Origin: Vulcanimicrobium alpinum
GTDB lineage: Bacteria > Vulcanimicrobiota > Vulcanimicrobiia > Vulcanimicrobiales > Vulcanimicrobiaceae
Length of the DNA: 64,000 nucleotides
Reading direction: 5' to 3'
Assembly (NCBI RefSeq): GCF_027923555.1
Contig: NZ_AP025523.1
Coordinates: forward strand, 248,001 to 312,000
In this document: positions 8,501-17,390 of the stretch, piece after piece
How positions within the stretch are numbered: the first letter of the stretch is position 1
How the letters are laid out: the number at the start of each line of letters is the position of its first letter
Notes under the pieces: generated by a model
Database searches by the model: none
What the model was told of the DNA's origin: nothing
The model's input: the letters and a program-made list of their open reading frames with translations, nothing else
Made by a program: the position numbers and the translations under genes

Positions 8501-9183
8501 CTAAGCGGTCCGCACGCCGAGCGCCGCGAAGAGCGCTTCTCGGCCCGCGGGGGTGACACGGACCGCGCGCGGTACGCCGCCGTCGACGATCCATCCGGCG
8601 TCGCGCGCGCGTGCGGCGAGCGCGCACGCCGCGCTCCCGCCGAGGTGCGGCCGGCGTTCGGTGACGTCGAGACACGGGCGCACGAGCGCGCGTCCGTGCG
8701 GAAGTCCGTCGAGCGCGACGCCGGCTGCGGCGAGGCCGCGACGGCCCGTGCCGGTGAGCGTGTAATGGCCGTCGTCGCCGAACGCGATCCACGAGCGGGC
8801 GACGAGCGCGTCGTGGATCGTGACCCCCAGGACGCCGGCGACGTGACCGTAGCAGATGCGCGCGGCGCGCGCTGCTGCGCGAGCAGGTTGCCGTGCGAGA
8901 GCGAGCGCACGCGCGGCGCCAGCGAGAGCGCGGCAAGCGTCTCGATCGCGTGCGCGACGTCTTCGCGTGCGATCCGGTAGTAGCGGTGACGGCCCTGCGT
9001 GCGCGTCGCGAGAAGTCCCGCTGCGACGAGGCGGCCCAAGTGTTCGCTCGCGGCCGCAGCGGCGATGCGCGCGTAGCGCCCGAGCTCTCCCGACAGGCGT
9101 TCCGTCCCGTCCATCAGGCATTCGACCATGGTCGCGCGCGCCGGGTCGCCGAGCAGCCGCGCGATCGCCGCGACGTCGTTCAT
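8501..9183 (-). pseudogene. ArsR-family regulator with a frameshift
   Basis: ATG 9181-9183 overlaps the MFS gene stop (ATGA). The first ~95 residues form a winged helix (IARLLGDPARATMVECLMDG, AAAASEHLGRLVAAGLL). The frame then changes between about 8855 and 8885, where family members carry an ARTCYDHLAG-type motif; here it appears in the next frame as ARICYGHVAGVLGV. The C-terminal effector domain runs to TAG 8501. Pairing with an MFS exporter suggests control of efflux, if functional. Confidence 0.78.
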
Positions 9184-10361
9184 GCCGCACGCTCCGTGGC
9201 GGCGCTGCGCGCGCGCGGCGCACCGGCCGCGATCAGCACCCCGAGCGCGACGACGGCGTAGAGGCCGCCGACGATCGCAAACGCGGCGAACAAGCCGAAG
9301 CCCGTCGCCAGCGCGCCCATCGCAAGGACGGGAACGCCGATCATGAGATACGTGATCGCGTAGAATCGCGCGCCGACGCGGGCCCGCTCTTCCGGGGTGC
9401 CGAGCCGGTTGATCATCGTCTGCGCGCCGAAGAACGAGGCACCCTGCGCGATCCCCGCGACGAACGTCGCGATCGTGAAGAGCGCGAGCGAACGCGCCGG
9501 CACCGCCGTGAGAATCCCGGCGAGCGCGACGATCGTGAGCGCCATCCCCCAGCGCAGCGTCACGCGTTCGTCGCGCGTGCGCAGAGCGAACATCGCCAGC
9601 GGCGAGACGGCGAACACGATCAGGGCGAGGACGCCGCCGACCGCCGGACTGCGCACGCCGAGCAGCGCGCCGAGATACGAGGGCACGAGCGAGACGAACA
9701 GGCTCGCGACCCACCAGCCGATCCCCGACCCGAGCGCCGCAATCGCAAAGGCGCGCCGCGCACCGGCGTCGAGGCGGACGGGAGCGCGCGCGACGCGCAC
9801 CTGCGCCGGTCGCGTTTCGGGGACGAACGCGATCAGCGCCGCGCACGCGCCGAGCGCGATCGCGATGTCGATCGCGTACGCGGCGGTGAACGGTGCGATC
9901 CCGGCGGCCGCGAGCGATCCCGAGAGCGCCGGCGCGAGCCCGCACGCGAGCGAGAGCGCAAACGTCGCGACGAGCGCGGCGGCGCGGCGGTCGCCGTCGG
10001 CGCGCAGTTCGACGAGCAACGGTGCGCCGGCCGCGCCGGCGAGACCGATCGCGAGCGCCGCCGCGAGCCGTCCGGCGATCAGCCAGCTCAGCCCGCCGGC
10101 CAGGGCGAAGAGTGCGGCGCCGAGCGCGGAGACGAGGACGCCGAGGGCGAGCGTCGCGCGGCGGCCGATGCGGTCGGGGACACGTTCGCACGCGATGAGC
10201 GCGCCGATCAACGCGATGGGATAGGTCGCGAAGACGGCCGTCATCGCGAACGTCGAGAACCCGAAGCGCTGCCGGTAGAGCTCATAGAGCGGCGCGGGGA
10301 TGTTGGAGCCGAGCATCGCGGCGGCCAGCGCGAGGCCGACCATCCAAGCTGCGCGTGTCAC
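9180..10361 (-). CDS. MFS transporter
   Basis: About 393 residues with twelve hydrophobic segments. The loop ACERVPDRIGRRATLALGVL is the conserved MFS loop 2-3 motif. The start is GTG 10361 or ATG 10343. It looks like an aromatic/drug exporter of the YcaD/AraJ size class; the substrate is unknown. It is translationally coupled to the downstream ArsR gene by a 4-bp overlap. Confidence 0.85.
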   Translation of the reverse strand: MTRAAWMVGLALAAAMLGSNIPAPLYELYRQRFGFSTFAMTAVFATYPIALIGALIACERVPDRIGRRATLALGVLVSALGAALFALAGGLSWLIAGRLAAALAIGLAGAAGAPLLVELRADGDRRAAALVATFALSLACGLAPALSGSLAAAGIAPFTAAYAIDIAIALGACAALIAFVPETRPAQVRVARAPVRLDAGARRAFAIAALGSGIGWWVASLFVSLVPSYLGALLGVRSPAVGGVLALIVFAVSPLAMFALRTRDERVTLRWGMALTIVALAGILTAVPARSLALFTIATFVAGIAQGASFFGAQTMINRLGTPEERARVGARFYAITYLMIGVPVLAMGALATGFGLFAAFAIVGGLYAVVALGVLIAAGAPRARSAATERAA

Positions 10362-10382
10362 CCCTGGACCCTACCACGCCGT

Positions 10383-10404
10383 CGTTTCGGTCTCCGCCGA
10401 AACG
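10383..10404. promoter_or_regulatory. 8-bp inverted repeat between divergent transporters
   Basis: CGTTTCGG and CCGAAACG are separated by TCTCCG, in the gap between the divergent MFS and ABC-importer genes. It could be an operator or a small hairpin; sequence alone does not decide. Confidence 0.35.
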
Positions 10405-10521
10405 TGCTGTCGAACCGAAGCGCGGGCTCGCTAGCCAAATGGCGCGTGACGCGGCGCAGCCGCATCAATAGGATGATGCGACGCGCCGCACGGCGCTTCG
10501 CGCTCGCCTGTTGGAGTTCGT

Positions 10522-11493
10522 TTGAAGAGAGGCACCTTTCTCGCCGCCGCCGGCGCGGCCGGCGTCTGCAGCGTCGCCGGCAGTCCGGCGCTCGCGCAGA
10601 CCAGCACGAAAATTCTGGTGGGGTACTGGCCCGTCGCGGCGGCGCTGCCGTTCTTCGTCGCAGCGCAGATGGGTTATTGGAAAGACGCCGGAGCCGACGT
10701 CGAATTGGTCAAGTTCGCCGATCAGGTGAAGGTCACCGAAGCGCTGCTCGCCGGCCGCATCAACGCGACCGCGACGGGGACCGGCTCGACGCAACTCGCG
10801 CTCGCCGAAATCGCGTCGCCGAATTTTTTCAAGATCCTCGGTGCCAATCTCAGCAGTCAGAAGTCGATCCTCGACGAGGTCATCGTCGCCAAAGACTCGC
10901 CGTACAAAACGATCGCCGACCTCAAGGGGAAGAAGATCGCCACCGGCGTCGGCCCGCAGGCGATGCTCGAAGCGAAGATCATCTTCGGCAAGAACGGCGT
11001 CGACACGCCGCCGATGGAACTCGCGCCGGCGCAGCACGTCGCCTCGATCGCGGCGGGACAGATCGATGCGGCGTACACGTACGAGCCCAACGGAACCGTC
11101 GGCCGCCTCAACGGCACGGTGCGCGTGCTCGAGGCCGGCGTGCGCTCGAAGTACCTGCTCGGGAATCCGGATGCGCCCTGGTACGGCGGCGCCGCCGTGA
11201 TCGCTGCCGAGACCCTCAAGAACGCGCCCGGCGACGTCAAGAAATACATCACCGGGATGAAGCGCGGCTTCGATGAAGTGCGCAAGAACATCAACGCGGC
11301 GCGCGCCGTGTATCCGGCGTACACGACGTTCGACGTCAAGCTCGCCGAGGCGATCCCGGCGATCTCGTACACGCTCTACGACGAGTTCAAGCCGGCGGAT
11401 ATCCGGTACTTCCAGGACAATTTCGACCTCTTCTACAGCGAGAAGATCTTTTCGCGCAAGCTGCAGGTCGCGCCGATGATCTACCGCGGATGA
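10522..11493 (+). CDS. ABC transporter substrate-binding protein (NMT1/SsuA-like)
   Basis: 323 residues from TTG 10522, supported by GGAG at 10513-10516. It has a Sec-type signal (RGTFLAAAGAAGVCSVAGSP, then ALAQT). The fold is that of nitrate/sulfonate/taurine/thiamine-precursor binding proteins: ILVGYWPVAAALPFFVAAQ, QVKVTEALLAGRINATATG, AGQIDAAYTYEPNG. It is first of three genes that overlap by 4 bp each, so it delivers its ligand to the ATPase and permease that follow. The ligand is not decided. Confidence 0.88.
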   Translation: MKRGTFLAAAGAAGVCSVAGSPALAQTSTKILVGYWPVAAALPFFVAAQMGYWKDAGADVELVKFADQVKVTEALLAGRINATATGTGSTQLALAEIASPNFFKILGANLSSQKSILDEVIVAKDSPYKTIADLKGKKIATGVGPQAMLEAKIIFGKNGVDTPPMELAPAQHVASIAAGQIDAAYTYEPNGTVGRLNGTVRVLEAGVRSKYLLGNPDAPWYGGAAVIAAETLKNAPGDVKKYITGMKRGFDEVRKNINAARAVYPAYTTFDVKLAEAIPAISYTLYDEFKPADIRYFQDNFDLFYSEKIFSRKLQVAPMIYRG

Positions 11494-12284
11494 TCGCTCC
11501 TTCGCCGGAACGCGCGCAGCACGGTGCCGACGAAGCGTTCATCCGCGTCCGCGGGCTCGACAAGTCCTTCGCGGGCCAGCCCGTCTATCGCGGGTTCGAT
11601 CTCGACATCGCGCGCGGGACGTTCACCACGATCTTCGGCCCCAACGGCTGCGGCAAGTCGACGCTGATCAACATGATGAGCGGGCTGATCCCGTTCGACG
11701 GCGGGAGCGTGCAGATCGGCGGCCGCGATTTCCGCTCGGCACGGATCGGCTACGTCTTTCAGAATTACCGCGACTCGCTCTTCCCGTGGATGCGGGCGCT
11801 CGAGAACATCGAGTACCCGTTGAAGGTCCGCGGCGTGCCGCGCAAGGAGCAGGTCGCGCGGGTCGAGGCGCTGCTCGCGCGGTTCGAGATCACGCTCGAC
11901 CTTCGCCGGCACACCTACGAGATGTCCGGCGGACAGCAGCAGCTCGTCGCGATCCTGCGCGCGCTCGCGGCGGATCCCGAAGTCCTGTTCCTGGACGAAC
12001 CGTTCTCGGCGCTCGATTACGAGATGACGCTGTACGTGCGCGACCGCCTGCAGGCGGTGTTTCTCGAGACGGGCTTGACCACGGTCCTGGTCTCGCACGA
12101 TCTGGAGGAAGCGGTCTATCTCGCCGACCGCATCGTGCTGCTCAGCAAACGCCCCACGCGCGTCGTCGAGACGATCGCCTACGAGACGCCGCGGCCGCGA
12201 ACGGCGGAGATCCTCGCCGATCCGCGGTTCGTCGCGACCAAAGGGCACGCGCTCGAGATCTTCCGCGCGGAGATGCGGCGATGA
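11490..12284 (+). CDS. ABC transporter ATP-binding protein (SsuB/TauB-like)
   Basis: 264 residues starting at ATG 11490, overlapping the previous stop (ATGA). Walker A is GPNGCGKST, the Q-loop is YVFQNYRDSLFPW, the signature is MSGGQQQ, Walker B is VLFLDEPFSALD and the switch His is in VLVSHDLEEA. FPWMRALENIEYPL is typical of the nitrate/sulfonate/taurine importer subfamily. It energises import through the neighbouring permease. Confidence 0.93.
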   Translation: MIAPSPERAQHGADEAFIRVRGLDKSFAGQPVYRGFDLDIARGTFTTIFGPNGCGKSTLINMMSGLIPFDGGSVQIGGRDFRSARIGYVFQNYRDSLFPWMRALENIEYPLKVRGVPRKEQVARVEALLARFEITLDLRRHTYEMSGGQQQLVAILRALAADPEVLFLDEPFSALDYEMTLYVRDRLQAVFLETGLTTVLVSHDLEEAVYLADRIVLLSKRPTRVVETIAYETPRPRTAEILADPRFVATKGHALEIFRAEMRR

Positions 12285-13087
12285 CGGTCGCCGGCCGAAC
12301 CCTGGCGCGCGCGCCGCGCGCGCCCGTTCCGCGCCTGCGCTGGGCGATGCTGCTGCCGCTCGCCGGGCCGGCGGCGTTTCTCGCGCTCTGGTGGGCGGTG
12401 AGCGCTGCGCACGTGGTGCGCGCCGTGCTGCTGCCGTCGCCGTTCGAGACCCTCGGCTATCTCGGCGATGCGTTCGTGCACGGGACGCTCGGCGCGGATA
12501 CGGTGGTCACGCTGACGCGGACCTTGCTCGCGTTCGCGATCGGCGCGGTGCTCGGCGTCCCGATCGGCGTCGCGTTCGGCAGCAACGAGCGGCTTTATCG
12601 CAGCGTCGAGTTTCTGATCGACTTCTTTCGCTCCACGCCGGCGAGCGCGCTGATCCCGCTGTTCATCCTGTTCTTCGGGATCACCGACGTCAACAAGATC
12701 GCGATCGCGGGCTTCTCCGTGTTTCTCATCGTGATGTTCAACAGCGCGTACGGCGTGATGAACGCGCGCAAATCGCGCCTGCTCGCCGCGCGCGTGATGG
12801 GCGCGTCGCGGTTCCAGATATTTCGCGACGTCCTCGTCTACGAAAGCCTGCCGCAGACGTTCGTCGGGCTGCGCAACGGGATCAGTACGGCGCTGGTCAT
12901 CGTCGTCGTCGCCGAGATGTTCATCGGCAGCGATCAGGGTCTGGGGCACCGCATCATCGAGGGCGAGCAGATCCTCCACGTCAACGACATGTACGCCTCG
13001 ATCCTGGTCGCCGGGATGCTGGGTTACGCGCTCAACGTGCTCTTCATGCTCGCCGACAAGCGCCTCATCCACTGGAACGGGAAGTAG
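12281..13087 (+). CDS. ABC transporter permease (SsuC/TauC-like)
   Basis: 268 residues from ATG 12281, overlapping the ATPase stop. It has about six transmembrane helices and the BPD_transp_1 EAA-type loop (AARVMGASRFQIFRDVLVYE, SLPQTFVGLRNG). It forms the membrane channel of the importer encoded by the two upstream genes. Its last 23 bp overlap the convergent peptidase gene. Confidence 0.9.
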   Translation: MTVAGRTLARAPRAPVPRLRWAMLLPLAGPAAFLALWWAVSAAHVVRAVLLPSPFETLGYLGDAFVHGTLGADTVVTLTRTLLAFAIGAVLGVPIGVAFGSNERLYRSVEFLIDFFRSTPASALIPLFILFFGITDVNKIAIAGFSVFLIVMFNSAYGVMNARKSRLLAARVMGASRFQIFRDVLVYESLPQTFVGLRNGISTALVIVVVAEMFIGSDQGLGHRIIEGEQILHVNDMYASILVAGMLGYALNVLFMLADKRLIHWNGK

Positions 13088-14609
13088 CGCGCGCGAGCGC
13101 GGCGCCGTCGGGGCTGCCGAGCCCCGTGCACGCGTCCCAGCCAGGCGCGGCACGGTACGCGCCGTTCGTGCCCTGCGTGATGTCGCGAAACGCCGCGGGC
13201 TGCGCGTAGAGCGCGGGGTTCACGAAGCCGAGCGGCGCGCCGCGCCGTTCGTTGAGCAGTGCGACGAGCGCGGCCCACAGCGGCGCGACGGCGCTCGTCC
13301 CGCCGAAGACCTCGTTCTGGCCGTCGACGACGATCGCGTAGCCGGTTTGCGGATCCGCGTCGGCCGCGACGTCCGGGACGCCGCGCCCCACGCGGCCGCC
13401 GGGATTCGCCGACGGCGGCACGCCGGCGTTCGCCTGCCATGACGGCAGCGGGAACGCGTCGCTGATCCCGCCCCCCGTCGCGCCGTTGCCCGCGCCGTCG
13501 TTCCACACCGTCTCACTTGCGATCGTCGTCCCGGCGGCGTCGAGGCGCGTTCCGCCGCAGGCGACGACGTGCGGACTCGACGCGGGGAAATCGACGTGCG
13601 CGTTGCCGTCGGTCACGCCGTCCGACGATCCGCTGTCGCCCGCGGCCGCCGTCACCGTCACGCCCACCATCGCCGCGTCGGCGAATGCCTGATCGTAATT
13701 CGTCAGCGATTGCTGCGTCCACGTCGACTCCGGCCCGCCCCAACTGATCGAGACGACCGTCGGCCGGTTCGTCGCGTCATGGATCGCGGTCGTGATCGCG
13801 TCGAGAAATCCCTGATCGGTGTTGGGCGCGAAGTAGACGACGATCGTCGCGCCGGGCGCCAGCGCGCCCGCGACCTCGATGTCGAGGAGTACTTCGCCGT
13901 CGGCGCTGGTGGGATCGCCGGCGGGCGCGTTCGCCGCGCCGTCGACGCCGACGCTGATCACCGTCGGCGTCGCGATGCCGAGACCTTTGAAGTACGCATC
14001 GAGATCCGACTGCTTGTAGCCGCCGCCGAGTTCGATCAGCGCGATCGTCTGGCCGCGGCCCGTCGCATCGGCGGGGAAACCGTAGAGCGCGCCGAGCTGC
14101 GCGGCGGTGAACGAGACGGCTCCCGCGCGCGGCTGGCGGATGCGCCGGAAGTGCGCGCGCGCCTGCGGGCGGGTGTCGAGTCCGTGCACGCCGCGCACGA
14201 TCGCGGCGAGCGACGCGGGGATACTGAGCGCACCGGTGCGGCCGAGGAACGACACCCCGTCCCGCTCGTACTGCAGCAGCGTCGTGCCGAACGCGGCGCA
14301 CACGTTCTGCACCGTTCCGCTCACGACGACGCTGCGCCGGGCCGCGTCCGTCGACTGCACGGTCATCCCGTATGCCGACGCGAATCGGTCGACTTCGGCG
14401 ATGTCTTCGGCCGCCGCACCGTAGCGCTGAGCGAACTCCTCGCGCGTCATCACGGCATCGCCCGTATCGGGAGCATCCGGGACGGGTGTGCGCGGGCGCA
14501 CGATGATGGTGAGTTCGACGGTGTGATCGGACGGTGCGGCACCGCCGCTCACGGCTGCGGGCGGCGCGTCGCGCTCGGACCCGGGGACGAGGACGCGTTC
14601 TTCGGCCAT
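13065..14609 (-). CDS. S53 (sedolisin/kumamolisin-type) serine-carboxyl peptidase
   Basis: 514 residues from ATG 14607-14609. The N-terminal pro-domain occupies about residues 30-170. The catalytic domain has Glu239 and Asp243 in DGEVLLDIEVAG, oxyanion Asp325 in AAGDSGSSDG and nucleophile Ser439 in GGTSAVAP. The C-terminal RDITQGTNGAY...GWDACTGLGSPDG matches the calcium site. The family cleaves proteins at acid pH outside the cell after self-removal of the pro-domain. No classical signal peptide is seen, which is common for kumamolisins. Confidence 0.92.
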   Translation of the reverse strand: MAEERVLVPGSERDAPPAAVSGGAAPSDHTVELTIIVRPRTPVPDAPDTGDAVMTREEFAQRYGAAAEDIAEVDRFASAYGMTVQSTDAARRSVVVSGTVQNVCAAFGTTLLQYERDGVSFLGRTGALSIPASLAAIVRGVHGLDTRPQARAHFRRIRQPRAGAVSFTAAQLGALYGFPADATGRGQTIALIELGGGYKQSDLDAYFKGLGIATPTVISVGVDGAANAPAGDPTSADGEVLLDIEVAGALAPGATIVVYFAPNTDQGFLDAITTAIHDATNRPTVVSISWGGPESTWTQQSLTNYDQAFADAAMVGVTVTAAAGDSGSSDGVTDGNAHVDFPASSPHVVACGGTRLDAAGTTIASETVWNDGAGNGATGGGISDAFPLPSWQANAGVPPSANPGGRVGRGVPDVAADADPQTGYAIVVDGQNEVFGGTSAVAPLWAALVALLNERRGAPLGFVNPALYAQPAAFRDITQGTNGAYRAAPGWDACTGLGSPDGAALARATSRSSG

Positions 14610-14694
14610 TCCACGGATGATAGCCGCATCACGTCGTTCGCGATAGACATCGGAGCGAAAGGGGCAAGCGCCCTCTGGTCTCAAAACCTCGAGC

Positions 14695-15864
14695 ATGGAG
14701 GCCGGTTCCGGTCCCTCGTGGCGCACGCTGCTGCTGCAGTTCATCGCGCCGAGCGCAATCGCGACGCTGATCTCGTCGGCGCTGGCGATCTACAACCTCC
14801 GCATCGCCGAAATCGACAAACAGCGCGATTACGAAACGACGTTCACGAAGGTGCTCACCGACACGGTGCTGCCGAAGAGCAACGTCTTCAAAGCCCAGAG
14901 CACGCTCGAAGACGAGCAGGAGATGAGCGCGTATCTGTTCGCGCTCGACGGTTTGGCGCAGACGGAGACGCAGCACCGCACCGTGCTGCTGCTTGCGGCG
15001 CGTCTGCTCAACGCGAACCCGAACCGCGAGGATACCGGCAGTCCGGCCGCGCGATTTCTCGATGTCGCGATCGGCGACATTCAGGACGAGTTGTCCCGGG
15101 GCCGCAACGCCGATCTCAACGGGCGCCTCAATGCGATGGTCACCAGCCCGACGTTCGTCGATCTTGTCGCCGCGGGCTACGCGACGCAGTACTACAACGA
15201 CGCGCAGAAGCAGACGTCGTTCGCGCGTCCGACGCGGCTGGGGGATCAGGACATCGCTCACGAGGCGAAGGCGCGGCTCCTCGACGCGGTCGGCGTGCGC
15301 ACGTCGGAGGGGTGGATCCACGTCGCGAGCTGGGTGACGACGTATCGCGTGAAGGTCGGCGATCAATGCCAGCCGTTCGGCGAAGCGCAGTCGGCGCTCG
15401 ACCGCGGTCAGCTGCCGCCGCTCGAACGGTCGCTCGCGGAATACGTCGTTCCGCTGCCGGATGCACTGTGGATCGCAAGCTTCGGTGCGTCCGCAGCGCG
15501 CAGCACGTCGCCGCCGTGCGGCGGAACGGCCGCGCCGGCGCGCGCCGCCGGCGACGGCACGTCACCCGTGCCGGCGAGCAGCCCGGCGCGCATCCCGCCG
15601 GCATTGCGTCCGCTGCGGCCACGGCTTCTGCGCGACGAGGCCCCGCGCACGCACGTCGCCGCCGACGGCACGTTCATGCGCGGCACCCTCGGACGCGTCG
15701 TCGGCGACGTCCTACCGACGGATTGCCTGCAGCTGATCGCGCTCAGGCCCGTACTGGTCTTCGTGCCGGATTGGCAGATCGACAAGAAGGGCGACGGCCG
15801 CCACGCGGGACTGCTGCACCTGTGGGCGCACGTCCGCAAAGGCGCCGCCGGCTGCCCTGAATGA
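14695..15864 (+). CDS. Membrane-anchored hypothetical protein, 389 aa
   Basis: Starts at ATG 14695. One N-terminal membrane segment (LLLQFIAPSAIATLISSALA) is followed by a helical domain (NLRIAEIDKQRDYETTFTKV...) of about 170 residues. A region with Pro/Ala-rich low-complexity linker (~270-310) and a small C-terminal domain (LALRPVLVFVPDWQ-like, LLHLWAHVRKGA) follow. It is probably anchored in the inner membrane. No family is recognised. It is divergent from the S53 peptidase. Confidence 0.65.
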   Translation: MEAGSGPSWRTLLLQFIAPSAIATLISSALAIYNLRIAEIDKQRDYETTFTKVLTDTVLPKSNVFKAQSTLEDEQEMSAYLFALDGLAQTETQHRTVLLLAARLLNANPNREDTGSPAARFLDVAIGDIQDELSRGRNADLNGRLNAMVTSPTFVDLVAAGYATQYYNDAQKQTSFARPTRLGDQDIAHEAKARLLDAVGVRTSEGWIHVASWVTTYRVKVGDQCQPFGEAQSALDRGQLPPLERSLAEYVVPLPDALWIASFGASAARSTSPPCGGTAAPARAAGDGTSPVPASSPARIPPALRPLRPRLLRDEAPRTHVAADGTFMRGTLGRVVGDVLPTDCLQLIALRPVLVFVPDWQIDKKGDGRHAGLLHLWAHVRKGAAGCPE

Positions 15865-15872
15865 TCGTAACG

Positions 15873-16454
15873 TCACCTCGACTTCGCGCGCTTGCGGAAC
15901 GCCGTGACCTTCGCACGATTGCCGCAGCGCGCCATCGAGCACCATCGGCGTTCGCGATGGCCCGCCGGGGTGAGAAAGATCGCCCCGCAGGAATCTAACC
16001 CGCAGCGCCTCAGCCGCGCGCGCTCCTGCGGGTCCGCGAGCAGCTCGATCGCGTCGGCGGCGATTCTGCCGAGCCCGCTCTCGATCGTCTCAGGATGGCT
16101 GCTCGACAGCGTCAGCGTCTGGACGTCGAGACTCGGCCGCGACGACCAGCGCCGCGCTGCATCGTTGAGCGTCGCGACATCCTCCGCGCTCGGGCGGTTC
16201 CCGTCGACGAGCGCGGAAACCGCACGCGCGATCGCTTCGCGCAGCCGCAGTGCCCGGCGGTACAGCGCGCGCGTCGGCTCTCGCTCTTCTGCTGCAAGGC
16301 CCGCGTGTCGAAGCCACGCGCTCAGGAGCGCGGGCGTCGGAACGCGCTCGGTCATCGCCGAGCCCCGGTCTGCCACGGTGCCGGCGAAGCTGAGCGAAAG
16401 GCGCCCGTGATGGAGCGGAAAATCCGGGCTTCCGGCGCTGGATTCAAGTTCCAC
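15873..16454 (-). CDS. CGNR zinc-finger (ABATE-domain) regulator
   Basis: 193 residues from GTG 16452-16454; an in-frame GTG at 16493 would add 13 residues across the palindrome at 16469. The ABATE domain (HHGRLSLSFAGTVADRG ... LRLREAIARAVSALV) is followed by the CGNR finger: CGLDSCGAIFLTPAG then RRWCSMARCGNRAKV, with Cys pairs for one zinc. Members are stress-related putative transcription factors. It is divergent from the gene at 16556, whose promoter carries palindromes it could bind. Confidence 0.88.
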   Translation of the reverse strand: MELESSAGSPDFPLHHGRLSLSFAGTVADRGSAMTERVPTPALLSAWLRHAGLAAEEREPTRALYRRALRLREAIARAVSALVDGNRPSAEDVATLNDAARRWSSRPSLDVQTLTLSSSHPETIESGLGRIAADAIELLADPQERARLRRCGLDSCGAIFLTPAGHRERRWCSMARCGNRAKVTAFRKRAKSR

Positions 16455-16468
16455 TGCCCAGGTAGTGT

Positions 16469-16484
16469 AACCTAAAATTAGGTT
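16469..16484. promoter_or_regulatory. AACCTAA-AA-TTAGGTT palindrome
   Basis: Perfect 7-bp inverted repeat with a 2-nt AA centre, 15 bp upstream of the CGNR start. It is strikingly A/T-rich against the GC-rich background. It is a likely operator, possibly for autoregulation of the CGNR gene. Confidence 0.55.
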
Positions 16485-16504
16485 TCGTACCACCCCGGAA
16501 GCCC

Positions 16505-16533
16505 TTGACTAGCGCGGTGTCGGGCGCTATGAT
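16505..16533 (+). promoter_or_regulatory. Sigma-70-type promoter
   Basis: TTGACT (16505-16510) and TATGAT (16528-16533) are separated by exactly 17 bp, close to the consensus housekeeping promoter. It drives the 133-aa gene to the right. Expected transcription starts near 16540-16544 leave almost no leader before the candidate ATGs. Confidence 0.75.
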
Positions 16534-16556
16534 TGTAACCGTTATGACGGTTACAA
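16533..16556. promoter_or_regulatory. Perfect 10-bp inverted repeat over the -10/+1 region
   Basis: TTGTAACCGT and ACGGTTACAA flank TATG. It starts at the last base of the -10 hexamer and covers the expected start of transcription, the classic position for a repressor operator. Confidence 0.7.
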
Positions 16557-16957
16557 TGACGCTTGCCTCCACCCCGGCGGTCGCGCTCACCGACGAGCAG
16601 CGCTGGTCGATCGATCTTTCCGTTGCGCAATACCTGCGCAGCGCGCGAGCAGTCGTCGAGGCGCAGGAACGTCTCGCGCAGCTTGGGGTGTCCTCCGACG
16701 AACTGCTCAGGCGGCGCCGCGCGGAATCCGCAGACCGCGGCATCGCGCGGCTCTTGCGGCTCGCGGTCACGCTGATCATCACGCGCGGGCGGCTCGATAG
16801 GGCGGATCGCCGCCGGCTGCCGCCGGGCGCGTCCGAGGCCACCATCCACGCCGTCGTCGCGGCGACGGCCGAGGCCTACGCGCGCGTGCTGGTTGCCGAA
16901 TCGGCCGCACCGGCAGGCTCGCGGCCGGCGATCGACATGAACGTCGGCGACTATTAG
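16556..16957 (+). CDS. Hypothetical helical protein, 133 aa
   Basis: In-frame ATGs at 16529, 16544 and 16556 compete; the promoter position makes 16544 or 16556 likely, perhaps as a leaderless message, since no ribosome site is visible. The protein is almost all helix (EQRWSIDLSVAQYLRSARAV, RGIARLLRLAVTLIITRGRL). No family or DNA-binding motif is recognised. It is divergent from the CGNR regulator, so the two may form a regulator/target pair. Confidence 0.6.
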   Translation: MTLASTPAVALTDEQRWSIDLSVAQYLRSARAVVEAQERLAQLGVSSDELLRRRRAESADRGIARLLRLAVTLIITRGRLDRADRRRLPPGASEATIHAVVAATAEAYARVLVAESAAPAGSRPAIDMNVGDY

Positions 16958-17068
16958 CCGAGCTTCGCGCGTTGAAACCGATCTGAACGCCGCGCGTATC
17001 GGCGAGGAGAGATCGGTGCATTCGGAGGGCCGCGATCGTCGTCAGCACCGTCCCCTATCGACGGATAC

Positions 17069-17390
17069 GTGGTTGATGGTTTCGCGACCGTCCGCGATGC
17101 CTTTGCCGAGAACTTCGCGCGTCGCGGAGAGTTGGGCGGCGCCGCGTGCACCTACCGCGACGGCGAGAAGGTCGTCGACCTGTGGGGCGGCGTGCGGAAC
17201 AAACAGACCGGCGAGCCGTGGGAGCAGAACACCATGGTGGTCGTTCACTCGGCGACGAAAGGCCTCGCGGCGATGACGCTCGCCGTCGCCCATTCGCGCG
17301 GATGGCTCGACTACGACGAGCGCGTGTGCGCGTACTGGCCCGAGTTCGAGCAGAACGGGAAAGAGCGCATCACCGTCCGCGTACTCTTGG
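17069..17390 (+). pseudogene. Class-C beta-lactamase-like serine hydrolase, N-terminal fragment
   Basis: Frame from GTG 17069 reads DGFATVRDAFAENFARRGEL, then VDLWGGVRNKQTGEPW and VVHSATKGLAAMTLA, where SATK is the SxxK nucleophile motif. It stops being family-like at ITVRVLL, where an IS256-type element is inserted after 17390. Past the element the frame resumes for only a few codons (AHQA, as in the family LLxHQAGL motif) and then joins exonuclease sequence. The C-terminal two-thirds of the gene is gone. Confidence 0.8.
17382..17390. repeat. Left 9-bp target duplication (TACTCTTGG)
   Basis: Identical to 18757-18765 on the other side of the IS element; 8-9 bp duplications are usual for IS256-family insertions. 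Confidence 0.85.

Noticed and set aside
8856-11276. Very long plus-strand frame opposite the MFS gene and through the binding-protein gene
   Set aside because: Composition is repetitive Arg/Glu/Asp with no domain; it is the antisense/alternative-frame shadow of the MFS transporter and binding protein.
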